Source of the DNA: Blastopirellula marina DSM 3645 | GTDB lineage: Bacteria > Planctomycetota > Planctomycetia > Pirellulales > Pirellulaceae | Reading direction: 5' to 3' | DNA length: 64,000 bases | NCBI RefSeq assembly: GCF_000153105.1 | Contig: NZ_CH672377.1 | Span: 1,191,395 to 1,255,394 of the forward strand | Shown here: in pieces, positions 44,001-52,305 of the stretch | Position numbering within the stretch: the stretch's first letter is position 1 | Layout: each line of letters opens with the position of its first letter | Program-made: the position numbers and the translations under genes | The notes under the pieces: model-generated | Told to the model about the DNA's origin: nothing | Databases searched by the model: none | What the model saw: only the letters and a program-made list of their open reading frames with translations

Positions 44001-47000
44001 AACTCGCGAAAAACAAGAGAAGCTGATCGAAGAATTTCCGGTCAAAAGCGATGAGAAAACCGGCGTCATCCGCAAAACGCTGCAGTTGGCCGACGGCGGC
44101 GACTATCGTGTTCGTCTGGAAGGAGTCGACCGCTTCGACAACGTCGTCTCGGGTCAGGTCGCGGTCAAGATCTCAGGCGACGAAGATTCGACCCGGCTCC
44201 GAATTCTGGCCGATCATCACACGCTGAAGTCGGGCGAAAAAGCGACCGTGAAAGTCCACTGGCGCGACCAACCGGCCCTGGCTTTGATGACTCTGGAAGG
44301 CGCCAAAATTCTCGAATATCGTCTGGTTCAGTTGAAACAAGGCGCCAACGATCTGGAAATCGCCGTTTCGTCCAAACTGGCGCCCAATTTTCAAATGTCG
44401 TTAGCCCTGATGATCGATCCGACCAAAGAGCAGCAGGACGAAGAGGCTCCGCTCCGCTTCCACACCGCGAGCAGTCCCTTCGCCGTGGAACGTGATCTTC
44501 AAATCGAGATGAAAATTGTGGGCGAAGGCCATAAGCCCGGCGACAAGGTGAAGGTCGATATCACCACGACCAACGCCGCCGGCCAGCCGGTTCCGGCGGA
44601 GCTTAGTCTCGCGTTGGTCGAGAAAGCGCTCTACGAACGTTTCCCCGACCGATTCTTAGCGATTCAGCGTTTCTTCGGCGGCGCCGCACGCACGTTTGCG
44701 ATGCGAACGACGGCGACAATCGAGTTTTGCTATCACCCGCAAACCAGTTCAATCGATCACTTGCTGCTGGCCGAAGAAGAACGGCTGGAGACGCTGGCCC
44801 GCGAAACGGAAACCTTGTCGGAACTTGGCGATCGCGACTTTGACGGCATCGCGCTGAATAACCGCGACCGCGCAAGCGGCTTCTTTGCCGCGCCCGTCGA
44901 AGAAGCGGAAGCGCTCGCCCACAGCGGCATGTCAGGCAGCGGAGGCGCATTCGGTGGCGGCGGCTTTGGCGGAGGAGGCGCATTCGGCGCTGCCGGAATG
45001 CAGCAAGGTGGAAATGGCCCTGGCTACGCCTATGGGAACTCGATACCCGAACTGCAAAGCCAATCGCGTCAGCTCCAACAATCGGCGGACAAGCCGCAAG
45101 CCGCGCCCAACCAATCGATGCAACTCTCTCGCCAACGCTTCGCCCAGAAGGATGAGAAGAAGCGTTACAATCTACTGGCTGTGGATGCGGCGTCCATCGT
45201 CCCCGACGATCGATTGAACCCTCAGTCGATGGCGCCCAGCGACTGGGCCGCACTCGGTTCTCGCCGAGAAATACAAATGCTGGGTGTCGACGGACGTTAT
45301 TCCAACCTCAACTTCTCCGCCGAATTGGGCAAGAAGTGGGATAGTACCGTTGCTGGCGAACGCCTGAAGAAAGCGGCCGCGGAAGGACAGAAAATCTTAA
45401 TCGGCATCCCCGCCCAAGAGACCGGCTTTTGGGATCCGGCCGTCCTGACCGACAAAAAAGGGAAGACGACCCTCGAGATCACTTTGCCCGAACGGTCGAC
45501 CGCCTGGCTGCTAAAATCACGCGGCGTGACGATCGACACGCTCGCCGGAGAAGCACAAGCCGAACTAGCGGTCAGCAAATCGCTGTTTGGCGAATTGAAG
45601 ACCGCCGCGGCGTTTGTCGACGGAGATTCGGCTCAGATTCCGGTCACCGTTCACAATGACCTGCTCGACAAGGGAGCGATCACTGTCACCTTGAAGACGA
45701 CGATCGGCGCCAAAACGCAAACCGAAACCAAGACGCTTGACGTGGCCAAGAAGGGAATCGTCGACCTTGAGTTTCCGGTTCGGTTCGCGTTACCGATCGC
45801 CGGTAAAACGGACGCCGAGCCCGGCGCCAAAATTGAATTCTCGCTGCAGGTCTCGGCCGCTGAAACGGTCGATCAGCAGTTGGCGATCGTGCCGCTATTG
45901 CCTGCCGGGATGCCGGTCTATGCAATCGCTTCCGGCACGTCGGCCAGCAGCACTTCCGCCTTCGTACAGCGTCCGCAAAAGATGCCGTGGACCAGTCCGC
46001 GAATGCAGATCGTGATCGGTCCGACGGTCCAGCAGACTTTGCTCGACGCGCTGAACGCCAATCCGACGCTGCGGCAACTCGAAAGCCAACGTTTCGCCGC
46101 TGGGATCGACACCAACACCAGCGACCTGATGGCCGCGATCGCGCTGCAGCAATTGATGAGCAAAGGACGCGACGCCGCAAATCCGCAAATGCAATCGTTG
46201 GACGAAACGATCCGTCGCCAACTGCGGGCCGTGGTCGCCGCCCAAAAGGATGACGGAGCTTGGAACTGGGCCGGACCTTCCGGCGCCGGAAACGCCTACA
46301 CGTCGTCCCGCGCTATGTGGAGCCTGACGTTGGCGCGCGGCGCTGGCTATCGTGTTGATAACGGCGTGTTCGATCGCGGCCTGAATTTTCTGAAGAACCA
46401 ACTGACGCAATTGGCGGTAGGCGACTACGAAAGTCGAGCCATCTTGCTACACGCATTGACGGCGACCGGCAACGAAGACTTCCCGCTGGCCAATCAGCTA
46501 TACCGCAATCGCAATTCGCTCTCGACGGCGGGGCTCGCCTATCTGGCTCTCACCTTCGCCGAGATGAATCGCCAAGAGACCGCCAGCGAAATCATCGCGT
46601 TGGCGAAACAAAAACTAAGCGGCGGCGGCGCCAAACCGTTGTCATGGAACTCGGCGGAAGTCGAAACCCGCGGTCTGTATGCGTTGTGTTTGTACAAGCT
46701 GTCTCCGCAGCAGGAAGAACTACGGAAAGAAGTCGAGTGGCTCATGCAGCATCGCTGCGGTTCACGCTGGACGCCGGAGAAAGCGGTCGGCCCGATCATG
46801 TTGGCCGTCTGCGGATACAACGCGACCAAGCAGTTGGCCGCCGACGCCTACGAGTTGACGGTGATTGTGAATGACAAACCGCTGAAAACATGGAAGTTTG
46901 ACGCGAACTCGACGACGCAAACGCTCGAAGTTCCGGTTGACTCGCTGACAAACAAAGCAAAAGAGACGATCCGCTTCGAGCTTAACGGCCGCGGCGAATT

Positions 47001-49335
47001 CTCCTATGAATGCGTGTTGGCCGGTTTCGTCGCCGCCGACAAGCTGGAAAACACGGTCAAAGACTGGACGATCCGCCGCTACTACACGCCTGCGCCGCTC
47101 GAGTTTGACGGCCGTCCAATCCCTAGCGGTTTTGGCTTGCTGACCGGCAGCTATTCCAGCTTCCGCAACAACATGACGCAGCTTCCAGCCGCCAAAAAAG
47201 GGCACGTCACCCTCGAAATGTGGCGAAGCAGCGTCCCCAGCGGATCGCGCGATCAACAACTGCCGTATCTGATCGCTTACGAACCGCTCCCCTCCGGCGT
47301 TCGTGTCGACGAGAAATCGGTGAAGGGTCCGTTCGAGCGTTTCGAGATTCAAGCCGGCGGCATCTTGTTCTATCTGGGCGGTAATCGCGGATTAGGTTCG
47401 ATCCACTTCGATATCATCGGCTCGATTCCCGGCGACTACCAAGGATTGCCGACCGTGCTGCGCGACGCTTATCACCTGGAGGATATGGTCGTCGCCAAAT
47501 CGCAACCGCTAAAAGTTTTGCCGCTCGGCGGCAAGAGCGACGACAAATACCGTCTGACTCCGCTCGAACTATACGAGTTGGGCCGGCTGAAGTTCGAAAA
47601 ACATGACTTTGCTGGCGCTCATCAGAACTTGACCGAGCTCTTCAGCAACTGGAATCTGCAGACCAATTACTTCCAACAAACGATCCGCATGCTACTCGAC
47701 ATCAGTCTCGAACAAGGCAACTCGGCCGAGGCCGTTCGCTACTTTGAGATCGTGATCGAGAAATATCCGGAACTAGAGATTCCCTTCGCCAAGCTGATGA
47801 AGATCGGCAAAGCGTACCACGAAATCGGCGAGTACGAACGGAGCTACCTGGTCTATCGCGCCACGGTCGAAGCCAGTTTTATGGTCGAAAGCCAGGTCGC
47901 TGGTTTCCTGCAGGATCAAAACGAGTTTCTCCGCAGCGTCGAAGTCATGACCGCGCTGTTACAAAACTCGCCGCCGGAACCTTACGTCGCGACCGCCGAC
48001 TACGCGCTCGCGCAACAAGTCTTCGCCAAGGCCCCGGTCGCGGCCCAAGATCCACAGTTGCGTGAGAAACATATCAACCGCGTCACGCTCGTTCGGCGTT
48101 CGCTGGGGATGCTCGAGAATTTCCTCACCGCCCATCCCGAAGATCCGTCGGCCGATCAAGCCGCCTTCTCGCTGGCGACCGGCTTGATTGAGTTGGACGC
48201 CTACCAACAAGCGATTTCGGTCTGCGGCGACTACACGCGTCGCTATGACAACAGCAACTTCCTGAGCAGCTACTGGTACATTACCGGCTTCTGCCACTTT
48301 GCTTTGGGACAACACGAGAAAGCGCTTGAGATGTGTGAGCAGGTCGCCCAGTACAAGCGTCCGGCGACCCTTTCCGGCAGCCGTCAATTGGCCGAGGAAA
48401 ACAAATGGCGCGCCGTCTATATCATGGGACAGATTCATCACGCTTTGGGTCAGGCCGCCGCGGCGATCACCGACTACGAGAAGGTGAAAGATCGCTTTGT
48501 CGACGCCGCCCAGTCGATCGACTACTTTTTGCACAAACGAATTGCGCTGGAAGATGTGACGACCTTCACGCCGGCGGAACCGGTCAACGTGAAGCTTGAT
48601 TTTCGCAACATCGCGGCGTGCGACGTCAACGTTTATCGCATCGATCTGATGAAGTTCGGACTGTTGCGGCGCAACCTGCAGCAGATCACGGCGATCAACC
48701 TGGCCGGAATTCGTCCGTACCACGAAGAAAAAGTGGAGCTCGGCGACGGCAAAGATTATCGCGATCGGACGAAAGAGCTGAAGTTGCCGCTGCAAGAAGA
48801 AGGCGCCTATCTGGTGGTCTGCCGCGGCGAAAATCTGCACGCCAGCGGTCTAGTGTTGATCTCACCGCTCAAGGTCGAAGTGCAGGAAGAAATCGAATCG
48901 GGTCGCGTTCGCGCCACGATTCGCAACGTCAAAACCGACGCCTACGTCGCTGATGTTCACGTCAAAGTGATCGGCTCGGCCAACAACGAGTTTACCTCCG
49001 GCGATACCGACCTCCGCGGCGTCTTCGTCGCCGACGGCATCCAAGGACGCTCTACGATCCTCGCCGAAGCCGAAGAAGGTGAATACGCGTTCTACCGCGG
49101 CGAAAAATCGATCGGCAATGTGCCGATGCCGGTTCCTTCCGCCCAGCCGCAAGCGCCCAACGCGAGTGGCGCCGATCAGCAACAGGGAGGCGGCAGTTCC
49201 AAAGCCAAGCTCAACGACGAGCTGCTCCGCGGCATCCGCGCCGGCAACGGCATGATCCAGGAAGAACAACGCAAGAACCTGGACAACTACTATCGAAATG
49301 ACATCAAAGAGGGGATCCAGAACTTCAAGTTCTAA
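41074..49335 (+). CDS. giant TPR / alpha-2-macroglobulin domain protein, exported, thioester motif absent
   Basis: 2753 residues from ATG 41074 (AGGA about 9 bases upstream; signal peptide MHRRILCSALWLLLLCPAILFA). Residues about 55-560 are TPR repeats (TPR-like VREAMQDRDYDRAIAAIAKAI and others). About 570-2000 are macroglobulin-like domains with an A2M core (KKGKTTLEITLPERSTAWLLKSRGVTIDTLAGEA). A Gly-rich insert occupies about 1283-1325 (SGSGGAFGGGGFGGGGAFG). The thioester site, normally CxEQ, reads NPTLRQLESQRF near residue 1660, so the Cys is absent. A second TPR region spans about 2160-2500. Bacterial A2Ms trap proteases; this one is a large exported scaffold. The stop overlaps the convergent gene's stop. 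Confidence 0.9.
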   Translation: MHRRILCSALWLLLLCPAILFAQENAEENKPAVAAPEAETGPAAQSSLLSVPKPVREAMQDRDYDRAIAAIAKAIAENQGDPAYLTYLKGRAHFFAKQYKESIAVMTQLTKRYPDSAWTRKARFAIGVAYARAGDYRAAELAYQAEAEYLISLQRKEEIAAIYLEFADAFFAPPADGKHPDYQRALAFYQKAAEIGPLRETNTRIQLQIARCYKQLNNPGQAIQLYQAFINANDDDVLLLPARYELGEAYLQSGNRVEARRSWEDLLSLHGTAKSKLIPLAAFRLSETYGIPNPGNKDDLELGVAALKKFLATYPDHEKVASAHLRIVQSFLNQGRTEDALAAVDNFLQQANLEKSDEYASAQYLKGLALARQKKFDDAIVAWRTYLQQHPTHGHWSEAQRQIINAEYAKGLDALEREDYDAARAAWGEFLVKYPIDERNRSIQNSFAEMLFAQKKYEAAIAAWRQVVSKYPQTEEASIAQYRVAQTLAEKLSRLADAMVEYKKLNWGSQAGPAQQQIALLSNKSLSISTVRVYRSNETPRIGLKTRNLESVNVQIYKVDLETYFRKMHLATGVESLDIALIDPDSQFEHPVADYEKYRLFSQNVDVPLPGENEVKAGVMAVTVSGKTQESTTLVLQSDLDMIVKSSRDEVFIFTQNMRTGKPWPGVKLLLSNGSEVFAEVETGADGVYQADRKELRDPADLRVFAIANGHIASSVVNLNGLGVAQGIARAGYLYTDRPAYRPGQLVHLKGILRDAVNDVYVVPTQRDYKLEVYDGRNRLVMEEEVQLNDYGSFHSHLLLPSASALGDYRIVVSHDKVRYEGSFVVHEYQLPSVFLTAESDRNVYYRGEKITGTIKAAYYYGAPVAGAEISYSLNGDRTLTGTTDDKGEVKFEFETRDFRQSQTLNLAVQLPAHSTATQQHFFLSAQGYTIAAKTVRPVYLAGETFEVDATVKDAEGKPIAQDLTLKVFQLLDAKGTREKQEKLIEEFPVKSDEKTGVIRKTLQLADGGDYRVRLEGVDRFDNVVSGQVAVKISGDEDSTRLRILADHHTLKSGEKATVKVHWRDQPALALMTLEGAKILEYRLVQLKQGANDLEIAVSSKLAPNFQMSLALMIDPTKEQQDEEAPLRFHTASSPFAVERDLQIEMKIVGEGHKPGDKVKVDITTTNAAGQPVPAELSLALVEKALYERFPDRFLAIQRFFGGAARTFAMRTTATIEFCYHPQTSSIDHLLLAEEERLETLARETETLSELGDRDFDGIALNNRDRASGFFAAPVEEAEALAHSGMSGSGGAFGGGGFGGGGAFGAAGMQQGGNGPGYAYGNSIPELQSQSRQLQQSADKPQAAPNQSMQLSRQRFAQKDEKKRYNLLAVDAASIVPDDRLNPQSMAPSDWAALGSRREIQMLGVDGRYSNLNFSAELGKKWDSTVAGERLKKAAAEGQKILIGIPAQETGFWDPAVLTDKKGKTTLEITLPERSTAWLLKSRGVTIDTLAGEAQAELAVSKSLFGELKTAAAFVDGDSAQIPVTVHNDLLDKGAITVTLKTTIGAKTQTETKTLDVAKKGIVDLEFPVRFALPIAGKTDAEPGAKIEFSLQVSAAETVDQQLAIVPLLPAGMPVYAIASGTSASSTSAFVQRPQKMPWTSPRMQIVIGPTVQQTLLDALNANPTLRQLESQRFAAGIDTNTSDLMAAIALQQLMSKGRDAANPQMQSLDETIRRQLRAVVAAQKDDGAWNWAGPSGAGNAYTSSRAMWSLTLARGAGYRVDNGVFDRGLNFLKNQLTQLAVGDYESRAILLHALTATGNEDFPLANQLYRNRNSLSTAGLAYLALTFAEMNRQETASEIIALAKQKLSGGGAKPLSWNSAEVETRGLYALCLYKLSPQQEELRKEVEWLMQHRCGSRWTPEKAVGPIMLAVCGYNATKQLAADAYELTVIVNDKPLKTWKFDANSTTQTLEVPVDSLTNKAKETIRFELNGRGEFSYECVLAGFVAADKLENTVKDWTIRRYYTPAPLEFDGRPIPSGFGLLTGSYSSFRNNMTQLPAAKKGHVTLEMWRSSVPSGSRDQQLPYLIAYEPLPSGVRVDEKSVKGPFERFEIQAGGILFYLGGNRGLGSIHFDIIGSIPGDYQGLPTVLRDAYHLEDMVVAKSQPLKVLPLGGKSDDKYRLTPLELYELGRLKFEKHDFAGAHQNLTELFSNWNLQTNYFQQTIRMLLDISLEQGNSAEAVRYFEIVIEKYPELEIPFAKLMKIGKAYHEIGEYERSYLVYRATVEASFMVESQVAGFLQDQNEFLRSVEVMTALLQNSPPEPYVATADYALAQQVFAKAPVAAQDPQLREKHINRVTLVRRSLGMLENFLTAHPEDPSADQAAFSLATGLIELDAYQQAISVCGDYTRRYDNSNFLSSYWYITGFCHFALGQHEKALEMCEQVAQYKRPATLSGSRQLAEENKWRAVYIMGQIHHALGQAAAAITDYEKVKDRFVDAAQSIDYFLHKRIALEDVTTFTPAEPVNVKLDFRNIAACDVNVYRIDLMKFGLLRRNLQQITAINLAGIRPYHEEKVELGDGKDYRDRTKELKLPLQEEGAYLVVCRGENLHASGLVLISPLKVEVQEEIESGRVRATIRNVKTDAYVADVHVKVIGSANNEFTSGDTDLRGVFVADGIQGRSTILAEAEEGEYAFYRGEKSIGNVPMPVPSAQPQAPNASGADQQQGGGSSKAKLNDELLRGIRAGNGMIQEEQRKNLDNYYRNDIKEGIQNFKF

Positions 49336-50468
49336 TCCGCCGTTGCTTTCGGTTCGGCCGGCGGGTTAATCGGCAGCGGGGGACGATTCTCATCACCCCG
49401 TTTGCGATCTCGCCCATCGGGACCGCGACCGCCTGGGCCGTTCCAATCACCGCGGCGGCCTGGTCCACCGGGGCCTTCGCCTCGCGGGGGTCCATCTCCA
49501 CGCGGACCGTCATCAAATCCGGGAGGACCATCGCCTCGTTTGAAGCGATCCGGGGAGCGCGGGCCTCCGGACGGCCGACCAAAGAAGTTGTACATCAGAT
49601 GCCGCGAATACTCTTCGTGCAACTCACGTTCAAACGCATCTTTCGGCAGAGAGGCCAAATGACTGCGGCGTTCGGCAGGGAGTTTCTCAAAGTACTTGCG
49701 CACATCTTCTTCGCTGGCGTTCTCCAACATTTGCGAATGGAACGCTTTAAAAATCAACTGCCGCAAGAGGTCGCGTTGTCCGTCAATCGGCAACTTCTCG
49801 AGCATCGTCCTCGTTTGCGGCGTCAAATCGGCCGCCAGACGTTTGATGTCGCCGGGACCAGGCAGCGGCGCGTCGACTTGCGGCTCGAAATTCATTTTCA
49901 CCCAGACCCAGAAGAGTCGTCGCTCGACCGGCATCTCATCCAGACGATGGCGCAAACGCGAGTCTTCGCCAAACTGCGTCTCCATGTAGGCTTCGATCGG
50001 CTCTTGATTCTTCTGCATGAAGTCGACCAGCCAGGCCCAGATTTTGGGCATGTCTTGTTCGCTGGCTCCCCGCAGCGCGTCTCGCATCATGCCAAACCGG
50101 CGACGTCGCGACTCTTCTTCCAGCTCTGACTTGATCGTCGCGACGCGCTTTTCGATCGGTAGTTTCTCGATTTCCGCCCGTTTAACAGGATCGAGCGTTT
50201 TTAGCCATTCGTAATAGCGATTCATCACTTCGCGCAGCTCGTGGCCGTCGTCGCGCGTTTCGAGCGCGGTATGAATCTCTTCGCAATGCTCGCGTCCCGC
50301 GGCCGAGAGTCGCTCCCAACGCTGCTGACTGGACAGCAGTTCGTCTTTTTCGGCCTGCGACATCTGCTCGATCCGCTGGCGGCGATCAGCCAGATCGTCT
50401 CCGTGGACAACCGCGGCGATGGTCAGCAGCAAGCAGGCCGGCAGAACGAGTCGCTTAAACGCCATCAT
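49332..50468 (-). CDS. exported protein with Gly/Pro/Arg-rich tail, third gene of an ECF sigma operon
   Basis: 378 residues, not recognised as a known domain. A signal peptide (FKRLVLPACLLLTIAAVVHG) is followed by a charged helical body (QMSQAEKDELLSSQQRWERLS, EKLPIDGQRDLLRQLIF), like the helical LPxxxR/DUF3106-type sensors near planctomycete ECF systems, and a low-complexity tail from about 305 to the end (PPRGEGPGGPGRRGDWNG-like). It overlaps the anti-sigma gene by 14 bases, so it belongs to the sigma operon and may help sense the extracytoplasmic signal. The stop (49332-49334) overlaps the convergent A2M stop (49333-49335). Confidence 0.8.
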   Translation of the reverse strand: MMAFKRLVLPACLLLTIAAVVHGDDLADRRQRIEQMSQAEKDELLSSQQRWERLSAAGREHCEEIHTALETRDDGHELREVMNRYYEWLKTLDPVKRAEIEKLPIEKRVATIKSELEEESRRRRFGMMRDALRGASEQDMPKIWAWLVDFMQKNQEPIEAYMETQFGEDSRLRHRLDEMPVERRLFWVWVKMNFEPQVDAPLPGPGDIKRLAADLTPQTRTMLEKLPIDGQRDLLRQLIFKAFHSQMLENASEEDVRKYFEKLPAERRSHLASLPKDAFERELHEEYSRHLMYNFFGRPSGGPRSPDRFKRGDGPPGFDDGPRGDGPPRGEGPGGPGRRGDWNGPGGRGPDGRDRKRGDENRPPLPINPPAEPKATAD

Positions 50469-50982
50469 CCACCTCCGAGACGAACAGGCCCTCGCTGCGA
50501 AGGCGTTCCAGGAATTCGACTTCGTCCACTTTCTGGTAGCGGTCCATATTCTCGATCAGCGGCAATTCGGTCAGCAGTTCTTCATTTTGACGGCTAGCGG
50601 ACTGGCTAATCCAGGCAAAGCCGAGCACAGCGGCAGCCACCGCCGCGGCGCCGGTGATCGCGGCGATTCGCCAGGAACGCGACTTTTGGCGGACCTGGAT
50701 GGTTTCCAGTTCCTGCGACGCGGCGACCGAGATCATTTCGACTGTGGTATGCACAAACTGATCGCTCGCTTCAACCCGCGGTAGCGAATCGAGCATATCC
50801 CAGGCGCGCTCCAGCCGCTGCAAGCGGAGCCGATAGTCGTAATCGTCGGCCAGACGGGCTTCGACGACGATTCGCTCGTCTTCGGAGAGCTCGCCGTCGA
50901 GATACGCGACCAGCTGCTGCTCGGCGTCTTCTACGGGAACCATATTGTTGTCTTGCGGCGTACTCATAGGACTGGCGTTCAC
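50455..50982 (-). CDS. anti-sigma factor (membrane-anchored)
   Basis: 175 residues from GTG 50982, sharing GTGA with the sigma stop. Residues about 18-65 form an anti-sigma-domain-like helical region (EQQLVAYLDGELSEDERIVVEARL, with the LDGEL motif but no zinc-finger His/Cys pair). One membrane helix lies at about 105-127 (AAITGAAAVAAAVLGFAWI). The C-terminal part is short and extracytoplasmic. It holds the adjacent ECF sigma factor inactive. It overlaps the next gene by 14 bases. Confidence 0.88.
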   Translation of the reverse strand: MNASPMSTPQDNNMVPVEDAEQQLVAYLDGELSEDERIVVEARLADDYDYRLRLQRLERAWDMLDSLPRVEASDQFVHTTVEMISVAASQELETIQVRQKSRSWRIAAITGAAAVAAAVLGFAWISQSASRQNEELLTELPLIENMDRYQKVDEVEFLERLRSEGLFVSEVDDGV

Positions 50983-51623
50983 TCGGATGGCGGTCGGGCG
51001 CCTTGCTCCAGATAAGGTTCGAGGGCTATTTTCAAATTGGCTCGAGCCCGAGAGAGCAAAGACTTGATCGCTTCGACCGACATCCCCATGGTGACGGCGA
51101 TATCGGCATAACTCATTTCCTCAAATTTCGATAGCAGCACCGCCATCCGCTGGCGATCGTTTAAAGTTTCCATGGCGAGACGAACAACTTCGCCCATCTC
51201 GGCCCGATCAATGACCCGCGTCGGCATTTGGCCGCTGGCCGCTTTGGCGATACGATCCAGCGGATTGGCTGGTCCCATCCCGGCGTCGTCGCCGCCGTCG
51301 ACTTGGATCTCTTTACGGCGCGCCATACTGCGGCGAGCATTGCTGGCCACGTTATTAGCGATCGTGTAAAGCCAGGTCGAAAACTTCGAGCCTGGTTTGT
51401 ACGACTTTCGTGATCGATAGACCCGCAGAAAAACTTCTTGGGCCAAGTCCTCGGCCTGATCTCGGCGTCCCATCAAATGATGCATGAGATTGATCAGCCG
51501 GTTTTGATAGCGAAGCATCAGCTCCTCAAAGGCTGCCGCACTGTCATCGCGCACCTCGAGCATGAGCCGGACATCCGGATCTTGCAGTTCGTAGCGTTTG
51601 GCGGTCGATTCGGTGATCGACAA
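50979..51623 (-). CDS. ECF-type RNA polymerase sigma factor
   Basis: 214 residues from TTG 51623 with AGGAG 6 bases upstream. Region 2: LMLRYQNRLINLMHHLMGRRDQAEDLAQEVFLRVYR (helix carrying the -10-recognition part) then KFSTWLYTIANNVASNARR. Region 4: LNDRQRMAVLLSKFEEMSYADIAVTMGMSVEAIKSLLSRARANLK. It is a short sigma-70 of the ECF (RpoE-like) type. Its operon is sigma, anti-sigma and the 378-residue exported protein. Its target genes are not in the sequence shown. Confidence 0.95.
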   Translation of the reverse strand: MSITESTAKRYELQDPDVRLMLEVRDDSAAAFEELMLRYQNRLINLMHHLMGRRDQAEDLAQEVFLRVYRSRKSYKPGSKFSTWLYTIANNVASNARRSMARRKEIQVDGGDDAGMGPANPLDRIAKAASGQMPTRVIDRAEMGEVVRLAMETLNDRQRMAVLLSKFEEMSYADIAVTMGMSVEAIKSLLSRARANLKIALEPYLEQGARPPSE

Positions 51624-51793
51624 ACGGCGCTCCTAGCCTAATCGGCGGTAATATCGATTTTGGTTCTAAGAAGACAGCGTCGATCACCCCATCTGCCGGC
51701 GCGATCGAGCCGTGTTTACTTCTCGCCTATTGTAACCCCAGCGCCTTGCAGAAGTTTCCTGGGCAAAAGAATTATTCAGTAAGTGCATCATTT

Positions 51794-51809
51794 TGGCACG
51801 CCTATTGCA
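51794..51809 (+). promoter_or_regulatory. sigma-54 (RpoN) promoter
   Basis: TTGGCACG CCTA TTGCA matches the sigma-54 consensus YTGGCACG-N4-TTGC. The GG at 51795-51796 and the GC at 51807-51808 are separated by exactly 10 bases, the spacing required at -24/-12. Transcription would start near 51820. No enhancer-binding site upstream is recognised, but such sites are not conserved in sequence. Confidence 0.82.
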
Positions 51810-51819
51810 ACTGTGTTTA

Positions 51820-52058
51820 CCGTCCTAGGGATGAGAAGAAGCTAACTTGATTGGGTCGGAACAGAGAAGAGGACCACGATTAAGGGGCCGGCGTTGTGAA
51901 GAGGCGATCCGGTCCATAGAGCGAAAAGCTTTGCTGTTTAACGCTTTATGGCTTTCTTTGGGACATGAAAGAGGCAACCGAGAGTCACGTCACCGTGGTT
52001 CTCGCTTTCAACAAAACTAGGCGAGCTGGTCAGCGAGACCAGCTCGCCTGTTTTATTT
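51820..52058 (+). ncRNA. candidate sigma-54-dependent structured small RNA
   Basis: The transcript from the sigma-54 promoter would be about 235 bases and ends at a strong terminator. It contains three consecutive hairpins: CCATAGAGCG / CGCTTTATGG (51914-51923 with 51942-51951, one G-U); CGAGA-2-CACG / CGTG-2-TCTCG (51979-52004, with a symmetric 2x2 internal loop and a 4-base loop); and the terminator stem (52019-52049). No ATG-started reading frame of credible composition fits. The 57-residue TTG frame that ends at the terminator is Arg-rich with low GC3, unlike its neighbours. RNA function is inferred; expression is not shown. Confidence 0.6.
52019..52058 (+). terminator. strong intrinsic terminator of the sigma-54 unit
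   Basis: A 13-bp perfect stem AGGCGAGCTGGTC / GACCAGCTCGCCT (52019-52031 and 52037-52049), 5-base loop, followed by TGTTTTATTTT. No plus-strand protein gene precedes it, which implies the short upstream transcript. Confidence 0.93.
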
Positions 52059-52305
52059 TGCGTGCATCAAAATCGTACACTGATCGATTATGCAACACCC
52101 GAGCCAGCCCCACCTGTATTCACAAAGCCGCTCTTTTGGGCGGATTGACCGGTTGATTCTCATCTTTTCTCTGCAAATTCTGAGTACGAACGTTTAAACT
52201 GTACGTTTGTAGTATTAGATGGCTCACTCGATGTGAGACAAGCGTCTCATTCTTTGACACGGTTTCACTTCCACTTTTCCCGTCAGCAACTCAAGGCACT
52301 TCCCC

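Larger units (their letters stand above)
51624..52305 (+). other. 682-base intergenic region holding an orphan sigma-54 transcription unit
   Basis: Apart from the sigma-54 promoter at 51794-51809, the three hairpins and the terminator (see separate entries), the region from 52059 to 52305 is the leader side of the DUF1549 gene and contains overlapping alternative inverted repeats at 52223-52249 (see findings). A weak 57-residue TTG frame (51847-52020) and a 63-residue ATG frame (51965-52156) are not convincing: both are Arg-rich or run through the terminator. Confidence 0.6.

Noticed and set aside
51847-52020. 57-residue TTG-started frame in the sigma-54 unit
   Set aside because: Arg-rich with low GC at third positions, no ATG and no good Shine-Dalgarno. 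Kept only as the alternative to the RNA interpretation.
51965-52156. 63-residue ATG frame near the sigma-54 terminator
   Set aside because: It runs straight through the 13-bp terminator stem, which makes translation unlikely.
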